A stretch of 64,000 bases of DNA from Apophysomyces variabilis. Lineage: Eukaryota > Mucoromycota > Mucoromycetes > Mucorales > Mucoraceae. The notes under the pieces were generated by a model, which was not told the origin of the DNA, did no database searches, and was given only the letters and a program-made list of their open reading frames with translations. The stretch lies in contig MZZL01000393.1 in assembly GCA_002749535.1 (NCBI GenBank), forward strand, positions 321,103-385,102. Direction: 5' to 3'. Every line of letters begins with the position of its first letter. Position 1 is the first letter of the stretch. Below are positions 21,980 to 35,595 of this stretch, piece after piece. A program made the translations under genes and the position numbers.

Positions 21980-24147
21980 CTAGGAAGACAAATCTGAAAT
22001 GGTAGGCAGTAGTAGATGAGGTCCCATCCAAGAATAAAAGCACTTGTCGCACACGCGCGCCCATTCGCCCTCGTCCTCTTTGTCAGGGTAGAACAGAGGA
22101 AACCGATTGGCACTGTGAGAATGACAGAAAATATGACCACAACTAGAAGAGATTGCATAAAAATTGAGATGCTGAACAAACAATGAAACAAATAAGAGCA
22201 CAATGCTCTTTATAGTTTTTACCTTCGACAGTGATGCCGACGATGAAACCAATTAAACCGTGTAGAACATCGGTGGCCTTCAAGAGAAAATTCACACTGA
22301 TCAACGAACTTATCTGTCGTCCATTGATTTGTCATTCGAAATGTGGTTTGCCGATCTTCTTTTGTTAGCTGAACGATATAGGGATGACAATAGAGCGGAC
22401 TTTTAGCTGAAACGTGGGAGGTGCATTGAAGAGCAATCGTCTAAGACAAACATAGTACCATGTCAGCGCCCAGCTTTTCTTTTTGTAGCCATTGTTACTT
22501 CTGTTTTTTTTTTTGGTCTTCGCCATTTTTTCTATATTACGTTACCTCTGGAATCAATTGACATTCTCGGGTGACACTTGTACCGGCCACCACGATGACA
22601 AGATGACCTTGGCTGTCCTTGCTGTGATTCACGACTTGACCGGTTCCAACGGCTCCACCTATGACACGACTGACATCCCAACGTAGTTTGATGACATAGT
22701 TGGGTAGCCATGCAGCCAAACGGTCTCGGAGAGGTCGGCTTGTATTTTCCGGTTGTTGGGTTTCGGTCAATCCTGTCTCCTGCTCCTGTTGTTTCATCAA
22801 GGCCCCGATTTCTTTGAGCATCTGACTCTGCCGACGCACAAGCGCTTGATAGGCATCCAATCGATGTTGGTACCTGCGCTCACGTTCATCGAGGGAGGTT
22901 TCAATGGTTTGATGAGTTTGTAACAATGCATCCACACATTGCTTCGATGTGGCTAATTCATATGAAACACGTTCTAATCGGTCATAATGGGATGCACAAC
23001 TCGCTAATAGTTGCAGCCAGGCCCTCGTGTCAGGATGTGTACTCATATCCTCTGTGCTGACAGAAGAATCCATGCCATTGTGTTCTTCATGTTCACCATT
23101 TTCTTGGTCTTCATTATCTGTATTATCCTCGTCTTCATGCTCCTCTTCATCGTCATCTTCTTCTTCCTCTTCCTCTTCCTCTTCTATTCCGTCTTTTAAA
23201 TGTTTATTGTCGTCGTCGCCATCGTCATCGTGGTCAGCTACTATTTCGGTTTGGATTTTCTCTGCCACTGTAAATGCATCCACGTCAATACTTGTTCGGG
23301 AAGAGGAAACCGTGCTGCCTTTCGAGGTGGTTGGCGTTGTAGGTGCCGTGGACGGTGCAGTGGATTTGTCTACAATTGCTGTGTCTGGTGTTGAACATCG
23401 TTTGTCTTCTCCATCATCTTCGGCTTCAACCACTAACGACTTTTCAACGCCAAGAGAATGACGCCGTCGATCTCGGCCGAGTAAAAGGGGGGAAGGGATG
23501 GATAAGCGTTTGGCGTGTTTGTTACATGCTTCACATTTGAATGGCCGCATGTAACCTGGAAGGGATTGGTGTCTGTGGCGTTGACAAGCACTTGTACTGC
23601 GGGACTTGTTACGAACGCGGGGTAGTGTTTCATCCGCAGAAGAACGGCGTCGGATGGAATGTTCCGCAGAGGAGTCGTCGGACGTTTCATGGATCTGTTT
23701 CTGAAGGAAACATGATCCATCTGTAATTGTACTGGTGGGTGAAAAAGAGGAGGAAGAGGAGGAAGAGCAAGAGGAAATAGAAACAGGAGAAGACGAACGA
23801 AGCAGGTTAAATGACCAGCCACGCCGCTCTGTTGGTCGTAAGGCACGCATATGTTTCTGGATGGATTCAAATTTGCTCGGCCTTCGTTTGGGAGGCTTCT
23901 CACATTGAGGTGGTGGTGGTGAAGATGTTCTGCTACTACTGCCCCTTAAATCGCCACTCAGACGGACAGCTTTTGCCAGACTAGATGCAGTTGCTCTAGT
24001 AAGAGATTGTCTTCTGGATGCAGATGACCGTGCAAGTAAAGACCGGCGTTTTTTACGGTCTGTTGCCAAGGTTGGATTAATGTGGGGTAGAGTAGTTATA
24101 TCATGATGAGCTGATGATTTCTCGGAGACAATGACGGCTGTAGTCAT
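21980..24147 (-). CDS. FYVE-like zinc finger protein with variant zinc ligands
   Basis: Exons are 24147-22546, 22440-22223 and 22142-21980, giving 660 residues. Residues 1-330 are Ser/Arg-rich and disordered, with an isolated CEAC at about 205. Then comes a long Asp/Glu tract, then a coiled-coil segment ending near 465. The C-terminal domain (574-645) has the FYVE hallmarks: WTTD, RRHHCRSCG, and RVCDKC. FYVE domains bind phosphatidylinositol 3-phosphate on endosomes. Two ligand positions depart from the norm. The first Cys pair is spaced C-x8-C instead of C-x2-C, and one Cys is replaced by His616 (CHSH). The domain exists only after splicing across the 80-bp last intron. An endosomal lipid-binding role is likely but affinity is uncertain. 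Confidence 0.8.
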
Positions 24148-24945
24148 ATTAATGTAAAATTAATTGGAGAATACAAAGTTAGAAGAAGAGAACAGATGGT
24201 GTGAGAGAGAAGAGAAAGGAAAAAAAGAGAATGAACAAGAGAGAAAGAGAGAGAGAGAAAAAAAAAGAGAAAAAAAAAGGGACGAGCGATGGATCCATCC
24301 CTAAAAGATAGACAAGGGTTACAAAAATAAGGATGCTCATCTGTAATGTGTGCTGGGATGCAGAGCACACCTTCGTTAAACCTAAATTAGAGTGTCTTTT
24401 CTTTTTTTCTCTATTTCTTCTTTGTTCAAACATAAAAAAGGACGAAACAATCATTGTTTAACAAAACAAATATTATATTACAACGAACCAATACATTTTA
24501 CCAACAACAGGAATAATAATAATAATAACAAACATAGAAGCCTCGTTTCGACTCGACGATGTTTATTCATCCCTTCGCTTCATCTGCTTTCACACACCTT
24601 CCCTTTCCTCCCCCTCGTTAGAAAATAACGTTGGTCTCAGTCAATGATGAAGTAATGGGTCCCTTACTCCTATGTCTTGTCCGCAGCAAAGATTTAGGCC
24701 ATTCCTTATTCCTCTTGTGTAACAACTCATGCAACAACTACTGAAAACCCCAACAAACGCATTGACAATCGATCCATAACAAACATGCAAACTGTAGATG
24801 ATGATTAAAAATAAAACCTAGTAAAGGAACATTATGCTTATATTATGTTATGTATATATTGTTATGGAAAACGGGGTATCTTATGGCTCCAACGACATCA
24901 CAACGCCTATACACATGGATAATACTAGAACGGCTATAAGAATTA
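24148..24945. other. Intergenic with GA-rich leader
   Basis: Just upstream of the FYVE gene (minus strand) lies a purine-rich region (about 24180-24285) with GAGA repeats, reading as CT-rich leader on that gene's strand. Further right is AT-rich DNA with ATA and ATG repeats but no supported gene. Confidence 0.5.
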
Positions 24946-26159
24946 TTAGATCAAATGGTTCCTTTGGGCTTTGACGTTCTCTCCCCTGTTTTTTGTCCTC
25001 TTGAAATGTCGATATTTACCACAAGCAGGCCCCCAATTTCGGATCCAAGACCATATGGCTTCTCTTTTACGTAAGATTTGTATTTTGGCTTGTAAATCGT
25101 TCAAACGGGTAACATAGCTTGCACTCTTACTATAACCTTCGATTGTTGTTGTGGTTTTCTTCTGATGCATACGAGCTTCAATAAGCATAGTATTACGCAG
25201 ATTCGTTTCTTGTAAAGAAGTCATCATGGCTTTGATCTTATCTGACCGTATTGTGGCGTTGAGGTACTATGCAACAAAAGACCCAAAAAAAAAAAAAAGC
25301 TTTAGCTATTTCTTAAAAAAGAACCTTTTTGCGGAGTGAGTGCATAAATGACCCTACCTGCACATCTTCATCCAGAAGTTTCAACTTTTCTATAAAGTCG
25401 GTAATAGCTCGTTGATTCACTTCAATCCTTTGTTCTTCCTGATCAACTAGGTACTGGTGTCGTTGAATATCTCCCATCAAGCTATCTATTAGCTCCATCG
25501 GAGAGCTATGAAATGTTACACATAAGCAATAACTAACCGATTTTGTAAGTTTGTTACATATTGTTGTCTGTAGTCGTCGATTCGTCGTGCTTTGGCATGG
25601 CTTCTTCAATCTGCTCGTTGATCCGTTCAATGTCGGCATAAGTGACAGAAGGAACGGAAGACGAACGTCGACGTCGACCTTGATCTTCACCTTGAAACCT
25701 AACCAATCGTTGATTGGTGCCTGGTAAATGTGATATCGAATCCTTTTTTTCTTCTTGACGGATGCGGGTTGAAGCAGATCGATTGGGGTTGGATGAATGA
25801 GCTACATAAGAGGATAGTCAGAATATGTATTTGACCTGCTCATAGCTCTCTATACCATTTGCAAATATAAGTCGGGTATCGTCGTGAAGGTAGTAATTGT
25901 ATTCATCGCTTGCTGTGAGATCATTCCACGGTTGTTCAACTCTGGATCGATGGGATCGTTTGAATCGCCGGACACCATTCATCAGTTTGGACACTCCCGG
26001 CACGGCATGACGTTTCGGATTGGATGGATAGTCATGGTGATAGTAAATTGTCGGTTCGGAAGCACGTTGTTCTGGTTGCACCTGAGTTGGTGTGGCTGAT
26101 GAAGCGGGGCTATTCACCTTCCTTCGTTTAATGAATTCATTGACTTCCTCAAATTCCAT
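24946..26159 (-). CDS. Coiled-coil protein of unknown function
   Basis: I do not recognise this family. Exons are 26159-25856, 25801-25558, 25505-25358 and 25266-24946, giving 338 residues. Starting at the ATG at 26159, residues 1-100 are polar with a basic patch (KRRKV, a possible nuclear signal), and RFKRSHRSR follows. An Arg/Ser cluster (GRRRRSSS) lies near 143. From about 155 on, long amphipathic helices with heptad-like spacing dominate, ending in a basic tail with KYRHFKRTKNR. All four exons join in frame with normal GT-AG borders, so it is a real gene. A nuclear or cytoskeletal structural role is possible but unsupported. Confidence 0.7.
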
Positions 26160-26756
26160 TACTTGTAAAATGAAAGATTTGGGGGTGCAGAAAAGCAAAG
26201 AACCGAAAGCAGTTTATGTCACGTTTACGCAAGTGATTTCTCAGCCATCACTGTTTCCCATACAGATGATACACTTTATCACCGCCAACCGATCCAATCA
26301 TATGACACAACACATGTGTTTTGGACTTAAAGGGCAGCTTCATTAGAATAGTTCAAGTCGATCTAGTCTTCATACACACTTATTGTCCATGGCTACGAAA
26401 TCTTTCATTTAAGAGCGGAGTTGTAACTGAGAAAATACTATACCGAACGTCGGATCAAATCGTAGGTTTTGCATAACTCGAATCGTCACTAAAGTGTCTA
26501 AGAGAACAGGTGGCATTGAGAGTAGAGACTTCCATACTACGCATGGGATATACCTTGGAACCAGTTTCCGTAAAGAAAAGGTGAAATTCCACTAGAAAGG
26601 ACGTTTTGGAATGAGGGATCCGAAATAGGAAAAGCGAAGGGACGTGCATCCATTTAAAAAGTTGTGTCTGGCTTGGTTACATTCAGCCAATAAGAATTTC
26701 AGCACCACTTACGGTTTCCTTGGCCTTTCCTGTTTTTTCTTTCACTTTGTTCCGTC
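26160..26756. promoter_or_regulatory. Divergent intergenic region
   Basis: About 600 bp between the divergent coiled-coil and Zn2Cys6 genes. Short frames only; no clear TATA box or repeat was seen. Confidence 0.4.
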
Positions 26757-29187
26757 ATGCCAAGCCAACCATCAACAACCCCATCGAAACGTAAAGTCAG
26801 CTGTTTACCATGTCGAGCCAAAAAGGTCAAATGTGATGGACAGCAACCATGTCAACGATGTTTGCAGAAAAAGCTCGAGCATGAATGTGTCTACAAGAGA
26901 CCAGGTCCAGTTGGACGTCCACCAAAAAACGCAGTAGTAAATAAGCTCGTACTTTCCCGAGCAAATTCAAGCTCTTATTTGTCATCCACCGTATGTGCTG
27001 AATTTATATTTGAACATGGACCTTCATCAAGCGCAGCTCGCCGTCCCAAATACATCGGTGAATCGAAAAATGTCAGGCTATCAGAGTACATCAACACTAT
27101 CTTTGCTAGCTTTTTCAGAAGCGGTCTTAACCTTAACTCAACGTTGATCCGAAGGAACATTGAAGTCGCCAAAATTGCAGCTCACATTAAGATGTACGAT
27201 TTACTGAACTATTTTACCTGGCTAAATACGGATTTGGTTAATATCCTCATCACTCGTGCCGGCCAAATGCAATTGGAGCATTACACAGATATGAGTGCTA
27301 CAATGATTGCATTGTCCTTAGACACGACTAACGACTTTTTCGAGCCATACCCCGATATGATCAATCCACTCAACTCACTGCCGCCGCAGCAGGCAACTCG
27401 GCTAATTGAATGCTTTTTCAGCATCCATCCGTATTCCGTGATACTTAACAAGACCACACTTTTACAACGATACTGGACAGATACAGCAGATCCATTACTG
27501 CTGAGTGTGGTTTACGGTACCACTGTCTTCAAATCACGGATGCTCGAAGGAAAACCTCTTACGCTTTGGCAAGCCAGTACTCCCGCCAATCGTAACCCAT
27601 TTCTCGATTACGCATACTATCTACTCTCCAGTATGTCATCCGAAGCCACGCTGAGCCGATATCAGGCCGTTATTCTTCTAGGTCTCTTTGAACTTACCTT
27701 TGGCTATCCGAAACGGGGTATGGCTTTGTTTTCCCTCGCTTATGTCATCGGCCTAAGATTGGGAATCAAGGACAATAAAATGGAAGGTCTCAATGAAATA
27801 GAAAACGAAATGCTATTGATGACTTTTTGGGCAGCTTATCCCCATAAGGTCCGAGGCTGTCTAGAGTGTACGTTTTTCCTGTTCAGCAATGTGATATAAC
27901 GGTAACTGATGGCTTCCAGTAGTAGTCCAAGTTCCTCGCGTAGCCCTCGACCTCGCGTTGGACAAACTCCCACCTGTTAATGTAAATGAATCCCAGTCTT
28001 ATCGATTGGACTCTGCCAACGGCAATACTCCTCTGTTCCCGTCTTACCATCACTTATACGAAACCTTTTATACCAGTGCCGTTATTGCAAGGTTTACTGC
28101 CCGTATCCTGATACATTTACCGGTGCCGAACGATTTGTTACTGAAAGCAACGATCAACCAACCGGTGGACGCGCTCGAAAAAAGACCAGAAGATATCGAT
28201 GTTGCCATTGCTCGTGAACTACTGCAGTTTTCAAGCTTCATCGAAGAGAACCGCCATTCCTGGTCAAACATGCAATACTATACCATCTACATGACATGGA
28301 TACTCTACAAGCTTCATTTTACGTTCCTGAAGTCAGCGTACCATATACAAACCTATGAATCCATAGTGGATTATATGCACGGTCTCTATGAGGCTATCCG
28401 GCCAGTCATCGATGCTAAAAAACAAACATCTAAACCAAGCCGCTGCTTTGACCCAGACCATCCTGAAACGTTGGAACATGTCCGGCAACTCATGCCATTA
28501 ATAATAGATGCCGTTGAAGCGACACAATGCTTTGTGGCCAATCACGAAATTGAAGTCATAAAGCGACCCTTGCCTTTGGGTATCATGGTTTCTATCATTG
28601 AGACCTGTAGACGTCTGCTGGTCATCGACTACGAACACACATTTGATGAACATTTGCGACATTATCTGGAGATTCTCCTGGAAATTGTCACTGCCCGGAT
28701 ATGGACCGACTGGTCTGTTATTGACATGACAGAATCTAAGATCAAGGATTTCTTTAAGAAGTACCCAAGACCTCCCACACCCGAAGCAAGTATGAGCGTC
28801 AGTAGTTCTCACAGTAGTAGCGTTGAAAGTGATTTTGGTGCTGTCCCGTTTTCAATGCCAGAAGCTGTCACTGCTGATTTCTCAATACCTGCTCCCATCA
28901 CGATAGATGCCTCTTTAGCAGAGCTATGTTGGCTACCGACGGATCCGTTATTAGATAACATACTTTCCAGTCAATATGCACCATTAGCAGATGACGGTTT
29001 AAGTTTTCTAGACGATTTGGCTTTAAACTCGGAAGCACTGAGCGATCCTGCACCCTCGGCATCTGGACAAGCACTGATACCACTACGTTCATTTGATGGA
29101 TATCAGGTTTGTCCTACCCAATTGCCATATTCATTTAGCGACGATCCAAACTTTATCTTCGTCGGCGGTGACCACAATATCCCATAG
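26757..29187 (+). CDS. Zn2Cys6 fungal transcription factor
   Basis: Sequence-specific nuclear regulator. Exons are 26757-27867 and 27920-29187, giving 792 residues. The binuclear cluster is perfect: Cys16, 19, 26, 32, 35 and 44, spaced x2, x6, x5, x2, x8. A basic linker with GRPPKN, resembling an AT-hook, follows. The middle region (about 120-560) matches the fungal_trans type in layout: helical, with ATRLIECFFSIHPYSVILNK and an RGMALFSLAYVIGLRLG segment. The C-terminal 150 residues are acidic and Ser/Pro-rich, a likely activation region. Pathway and targets are unknown; neighbours give no clue. Confidence 0.93.
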
Positions 29188-29566
29188 TTGGCAAATCCGT
29201 CTTACCCCGATTCATGCATCAGATAGACCAAATCAACTTCTCTTGTTTTTACCGTCCAACACTTAGATGTACAAAGCATTTTCAATCGCACCACAAGAAC
29301 CCAATCAACAAAGCTAAATGAACTTTTTGACGTCATATTGACGCATCTATCTTTTGGTTTTTTTCTTTCGAACAGGAAGAACTACATATTGGCCAGTTTT
29401 GTTTCTATTTGTCTTATTTTTTTTTCTCTTTCTGCTAAGCTGGGCAGCGGAAATCGCAATTTTTTTTCTTCCCAAGAATGTGGACATAGATTTGCATAAT
29501 GCGTTAAATCATAGGGTGAACCAGCCAAAAGAAAAAAATACAACTCTTTTTCTTCATTTAGTCTGC
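29188..29566. other. Intergenic, no gene
   Basis: Short tandem gap. T-rich tracts at about 29355-29430 and 29460 precede the PNS1 ATG and look like leader sequence. Confidence 0.45.
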
Positions 29567-31419
29567 ATGGAGGCACCTAGTAACTACTATCAGCCGAGCC
29601 CTCCTTACACGAATCAACCGGGCGTTCCATACACAGCACCACCAGCACCCGGTCCGCCGTATGCAACTCATCCGTCTTACACTGAACAAGGGACACAGGA
29701 AAAGATTCGACCATCGAGTGGATACAAGGATGTGTGGGCCACGCTGCTTTGGTTGTGTAACCTGGGGGCTTTTATTGCTCTCTCGGTGCTAGGCTTGAGA
29801 ACCTATCGTGGCAGGACGCGTTCCTATGGAGGCACACCTTCAACCACACAGTATCCCGGTATTACCTTTGACACAGATACCTTTCGGATATTTGGATTTT
29901 CTGCTATCGTGGGTTTTGGCATCAGTATTCTTTATCTCTTCTTAGCCAATGCGTAAGTTCTTTTCTTTTTGTGCTGGATGGCGCACTGTGGGTTTGCAAA
30001 AGGGGAAAGGAAAAAGAGAAAGACACGGAACGCCCTATTTTGCTCTGAATGACGAAAACTTTTGTTGTATTTCTTTTTTTAAGTTTTCCAAAACCTCTGA
30101 TCATTATCACATTCATTGGAAGCATTCTCGTTTATTTCGGCGTGACGATTTACTACTTTACTCAACACTATTATTCAGCTGCGATTGTCTTCCTGATATT
30201 TTCGGTACTGTACCTCCTTGCGTTTTGGTGGTGGCGTCGCAGAATTCCCTTTGCAACCGTGATGCTTGAAAACGTCACCTCTGTCACGAAAGAGTATCCT
30301 AGCACACTGGTCGTCGGTATTCTCTCCTTGGTGATCCAAACGGCTTTTTCATTCTGGTTCATGTTCACCGTGGTCGGGGTGTACGAGACTTACTTCAGTA
30401 CCACAGCCAACAATGCCAGACTCAATCTAGCGATGGTCTTTCTTGTCTTTTCTTTTTACTGGACATCGCAGGTCATTACTTACACCACACATGTCATTCT
30501 TGCCGGTATCTTTGCCAGCGTTTACTTTATGACACCCCAGAAAAGCCCTGTATGGGGTAGCCTCCGCAGAGCATTGACAACCAGCTTCGGCTCAATATGT
30601 TTTGGCAGTCTGCTCATCGCTCTCATCAACTTGATCCGGTATTTTATTCAGCTGGCTCGTGCTAATACCGATAGTCCTATCCTTGGTTTTGTGTTATGTC
30701 TGCTTGAATGTATTGTTGGATGTTTCCAGGGTCTTTTTGTAAGTCCTCTTTTTTTTCGCCAAGACAAGGCAATCTCGGGGAATCAAGTGGGACTGACTGA
30801 CTCCGAAAAAGGAATGGTTCAATTACTATGCTTTTAGTGGGGTCGCCATCTATGGTAAAGGTTTTGTTCCATCGGCTCGAAATACATGGAATCTCATCAA
30901 AGATCGTGGTATGGAGGCCATGATCAACGATAATTTGATTGGGAATGTTCTTTTCATGGGTAACCTCATTGTATTCTGGTGCAAATTCTTTTTTTTTTAT
31001 GATGGAGTGTTCTAATGTATTTGTTCAGGTGGACTTTTGGTGGGCGTGTTATGTTCTCTCCTAGGTTTTATCTATCTTCAGGTTGCTAGACCAGCGTATA
31101 ATCAGACGGGAGGAATGACTCCAGTGGTTGTCATGGTTTGTTTCCTAGTTGGTGCTTCCATGTTTTCGACTGTTGCCACCGTCATTTCCAGTGGTGTGAC
31201 AACGACCTTTGTTTGTCTTGCAGAGGACCCTGACGCTTTGAGAAGGTTAAACTCCGAATGCGCAAGTCTCTGTTACCATATTTACTTACTCTTGTCTTTT
31301 GTAGGACTAAGCCAGCGTTATTCGAGAAGGTAAAAATAATAACAATAACTAAATTTAACATGCCGTGTTATTTGCGATAGATTCGTGACACCTGGCCTCG
31401 CGTGGTACAAAGCGTCTAA
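29567..31419 (+). CDS. PNS1: Choline transporter-like protein (SLC44/PNS1 family)
   Basis: Plasma-membrane multi-pass protein of the CTL family; yeast Pns1 is of uncertain substrate. Exons are 29567-29952, 30084-30738, 30812-30959, 31029-31245, 31305-31329 and 31381-31419, giving 489 residues. The N-terminal 50 residues are cytosolic, Pro/Tyr-rich (YQPSPPYTNQPG). About ten hydrophobic segments follow, beginning with WATLLWLCNLGAFIALSVLG. Family motifs are seen near the end: FEWFNYYAFSGVAIYG (across an intron) and the C-terminal TTTFVCLAEDPDALRR. Exon 5 is only 25 nt and, with exon 6, supplies the last 20 or so residues. Length is in the fungal range. Confidence 0.92.
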
Positions 31420-31631
31420 ATGACATGAAACTAGCTTTTTTCCTTCCGATCCCCTTAATCAACCTTAATGTACAATTGATCACATTCAGCACCAAAAGTC
31501 TCTTTTGCTCGACCAACATACACGAACTATAATTAAATATAACTTATAGGAAAGAAAATAAATAAAAAACAAAGGAGAAGCTGTTTGCTTTTATGATTAT
31601 GCTTTTTTCTTTTTTTTGGCGAAATGCTGGT

Positions 31632-34600
31632 TTACTTTGCAATTGGTGTATAGGGATAGGGAGTATGATGATGTTGTGTGTACATAGGGCTCGTAGAGTT
31701 CTCGGGTATCCGCGTCTGATCATTAGGGTGTCTCTTCTTAATCACCAGTTCCATTTTCTTCAAAAACTCTTTCGAAGATAATTCCCCTCTCGCTTCTGTC
31801 AAGGTCGGGTCTTCCAGAAATTCTTCCATATCTTCTGGAATCTGCCACATGAAACGCATCATAAGATACAATCATAAACTACAGGTTTCAGACTTACCAG
31901 ACAAAATTCCTCGTATGATTCTAAAAGCATCTCAATAACATGGATGGCTGTAAACGACTCATCTTTGGTCGGATCTTTAGAGCTTGATGTCAGAATATTA
32001 GGAGCCATGACGCGTGCAAGATTAGGAATATCCATCCGGCTACCCGAGCACGATGATATGTGTGAGAAGGAGGCAACCCATCTCAAAAAAAGAAACAGTA
32101 CTTCCATGGTATCACGATTACACCGAGGAAGCATACAACATGCCAGATGAAGTACACGTTTACGTGCCGCGGAGTTCTCGATTTCTGAAAATAGCTGGGT
32201 AAGTATGACAGAGCTCATGCATCAATCCATCTAACTTACTGTCTGCGCAGATGAATAAGCTAAATAACTTGTAAGTCAAGAGAGGATCCGGCATCTCCCG
32301 CAAGAACTTCTTCAGAAGAGCAGCAATTTGGATAGCATTGTCTGATGATAGATCCACATTGTGCGGATTCTTGTCCAACTGCTCACTCAGGTCTTTTAGT
32401 CGTTTGATGTTACCATTCTTTCGAAAAACACCTTCGACCGACATATCTAACGACAAAGAAATACACAGTCATTTAGCATATGTATTCAAAAATTGAATCC
32501 ATTTCTTACCCATCTGGCGCATGGCGGTGATCGCATCGTCAATAAATGCAGGGATTTTGATCGGCGACGGACCAGCACCAAGATTGGACTCGACACCCGT
32601 CTTCTCTGTTAGGAAATCCAGGGAAACTCCAAATGTGCCTTCTTCTTTTCCCTTGTAGCCTTTGCGGGTCCCGCCCGACCTAAATGAAGTAAAGAATTTC
32701 CCCCAAATAGACGATTTTTTGAACTCGATCAGGTTTAGCAACTCACTCAGTGAGAAGAAGTTTCGCACGTAAGGCTCAATCTGAACAACGGCTACGTGAC
32801 GCACAATCATGTACTGTAATGCAGAAAGTTCAGAGAAATAAATGCGTGGTCGGCCACTAGGCGTGGTGGCTATTGTCCGATTAATCATCGGCCGCTGATT
32901 GTCGGATAACGTGTTGGTGGTGCATGGCCTGTCCTCTAAAATGTGAGGTTTTGGTGATGGTATCATAGAGACAGGTGGGTTATCTTCTAAAATGACTGGT
33001 TGGAAAGGTTGTTGTCCTCCTGTTAATGACAAATCGGTATGTGGAAGGGGAGGGAGATCCTTATGTTGATCCATTCGGCGTTTCAGACTATCGAGCCGCG
33101 CCGGCGCAGGCCTAGAGTTTCGTTGTGGTTCTTCGTATACGACTGGCGTGTTCATGTTGACGTTGCCGAGGATAGTTGACCGCTTAGCGGTCTTGAAAGA
33201 TCGTGACATTTTTCGCTCTAGTTTAGTACTTTGAACTACTTTGACGTCTGGGATATCGGTGGGGTAACAGTTCATTTTATCTTCGAGAACAGAACTCATA
33301 CCGGGCATCTTGTCAAATGTGGATGGTACCAGGTCCTTCCCTGAGCCATCTTTACCGTGATGAGCAAGTCGAGATTTAATGGATATGTCAACAGTTGAAA
33401 GTTGGTTATCTAAAAAGGAGTTCAGCATGATTTACACCAGCTCGGTTATATTTATATTACCTGTAATTTGGAGTAGACTGCACAGCCTGCTGAGAGCCAC
33501 ACGTAGTAGAAAAGCATACTGAGAAAGCTTGGTTATACGTTCGAAGGTTGTGTCGCTGCTCTTCAAACCCGCGCATTGAACGCACAATAATGATGAAGAA
33601 GCGGAACTAAAAACTGCTATTTCTGGGTCGTTGGAAAGTGGCCGCTTGCACTGACGGCATTGAAAGCAATTCAGATGCCATCTGCATTGACCATATCGCC
33701 AACACTGATCCTCAATCGTTGTTCTGCAATGATGACATACGTCGGTTGCTTGTCTTCCTTTGATCAGCATCTGACTGTCTCTACTATGGCGTTCTTTTCC
33801 TGCAACTTCCATAAGTTTTGCCAAAAGACGCGATACTGCCACAGGCTTGTTGACAAGGAGTTCCTGGTTGCAATAGAGTGAGTCTTTGGATACAAGCTAC
33901 GGCATCAGGTCATACCAATTGTAACGCAGCTGTCAGTGCTACACGTAGAAGGCTCTTGAGATAATGTGCTAAACCAGTGACAAGGGAAAGTAACTCCTGG
34001 GTAATCCCAAGTTTCTTCATCTCTTGTGTACGTGATAAAAGCGAGAAAAAGTTGATGATCTTTTTACAAAGCATCTTCGCCTCTCTTGTGTATTTAAATT
34101 CTAAACAAGCAGTCAGCAAGATAGGTTTGATTTAGTATATACCTTCTTGCTGGTAAGCTATATATAGCTTGCAAAGTTCATCCACACCGGCAAACAAAGC
34201 CTCCACATGAACCAGAAAACGTTCGGATAAACAAATACTCTCAAGGTAGGCAGCGTTGGAAACATGAAGCATCATTTCTGAGATGCATACTGCAGATGAT
34301 TCTATTGCAAATGTTTGTCAACAAATAGACTAATAAAACCATGGCAGATGCATTTCTTTCTTTTTGCTTACCTTCAAATGCGGACAAAACTTGCCAGATC
34401 CGAAATACTTTGTCTTCCATCTCATGTTGCATTTCCAACAACTGTGCAGGATTTTGAGGCATAAAGTCTATAGAACCAATTAGTATAGGGTCTTTTTTCC
34501 TAGCTTTCAAGGTCTTACCAGGATGATTTATTTTGTCCGGCAGATGCTGGGCGACTTTGACATTCCAATACTGGTAAAACATACGATGTTATGTATAGGT

Positions 34601-35213
34601 CTTTGATATATCCATTGTTTTATTATGCTGATGATGATTACCTTGTGTATCATATAACATTCAAGATGCCAATGATCAATGGCATCTTTTCGGTCAATTT
34701 CCACGTATTGTTTGAGGATCGCCATTTGACATCCCGCACACATTACGGCAAACTGAGTCGAATAATGGAAGTGACAGAATACCTGGCCATTATGTTCATA
34801 ATAAGAATCATCTGTCCCAAAGGTAGTAGAGCAAGAACTACACATAAAATGATCTGTGTGATACTTCTTATCGGATGCGATAATGTAAGCACCACGCAAA
34901 GCTTCATCGCAGTGCGCACAGACAAGACCGAGCCGTCGAAAATAATCGCGTTCACACAAGGGCAAGGTACCGGTTTCTGTTTCGAAAGGGAAGAATTCAG
35001 CCGCCACTGGGGTGTGGCAATCCTGAGGATGGGTATGAGTCATGAGGTTAGGCAGGGTTTCTTCTGCCATCCTACCGTGCATGTAAAACACTCTGGATGG
35101 AATGCACCGTCTAATGCGCGCACGAGTTGGTTTCCCAGAACAAGCTGACAGCGCGAGCAAGTTGGTAGTTGTTTATGTGTTGAATTTGCGGCGATGTCGC
35201 CATGCATGTTCAT
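31632..35213 (-). CDS. LIM-domain Rho GTPase-activating protein (Lrg1/Rga type)
   Basis: Turns off Rho-type GTPases in cell wall and polarity control. Eleven exons (35213-35076, 35022-34642, 34570-34519, 34467-34372, 34301-34143, 34100-33916, 33863-33461, 33409-32510, 32446-32240, 32184-31898, 31841-31632) give 1005 residues. Two N-terminal LIM domains begin CSRCQLVLG and CAHCDEALRG. A further Cys pair opens a third (CAGCQMAILKQYV) that runs into a helical region. Another LIM lies at about 380-440 (CHHCRTT, CFQCRQCKRPL). The RhoGAP domain occupies about 735-935 with the arginine finger in VEGVFRKNGN (about Arg780) and LLKKFLREMPDPLL. LIM plus RhoGAP order matches yeast Lrg1, the Rho1 GAP. The exact GTPase is inferred. 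Confidence 0.93.
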
Positions 35214-35595
35214 GGTAGGCGGGTAATGAAGGGAGAAGAGGGGAAAGGTTGTGTATGAGAGGAAGGGTAAAGGGGGGGTGAGGGAAAAGACTTGTCAATT
35301 TGTCTATTAGGTTGATCTATCTGACTTTCGAGGTTTTCTGTCTCAGAATCGCACACTCGCTCGTGGTATTTAGGTCAATCGGCTATTAGTGTATAACAAA
35401 AAAGGGTTGAAGAGAAAGAAGCAAAATACACAAACAAGGGAAACTCAGAAATTATGGACAAGATACCGGACCAAAAAAAAGAGAGAGAGAGAGACAGAGA
35501 CACCGACCAACGAAGACATGAGTGTGCGAGAGGCGCAAGGATTGACTATAAAAGGTTGAGTAACTCATGGACAGGAACGCAGCGGAATTTAAAAA
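35214..35595. promoter_or_regulatory. Leader/promoter of the LIM-RhoGAP gene with GA repeats
   Basis: Purine-rich DNA (about 35215-35300) and a GA microsatellite (about 35480-35505) lie upstream of the LIM-RhoGAP start, reading as CT-rich on its strand. The 3' end of the next minus-strand gene adjoins at 35596. Confidence 0.4.

Noticed and set aside
23027..23461. Ser-rich 144-codon plus-strand frame
   Set aside because: Antisense shadow of the acidic Asp/Glu tract of the FYVE gene.
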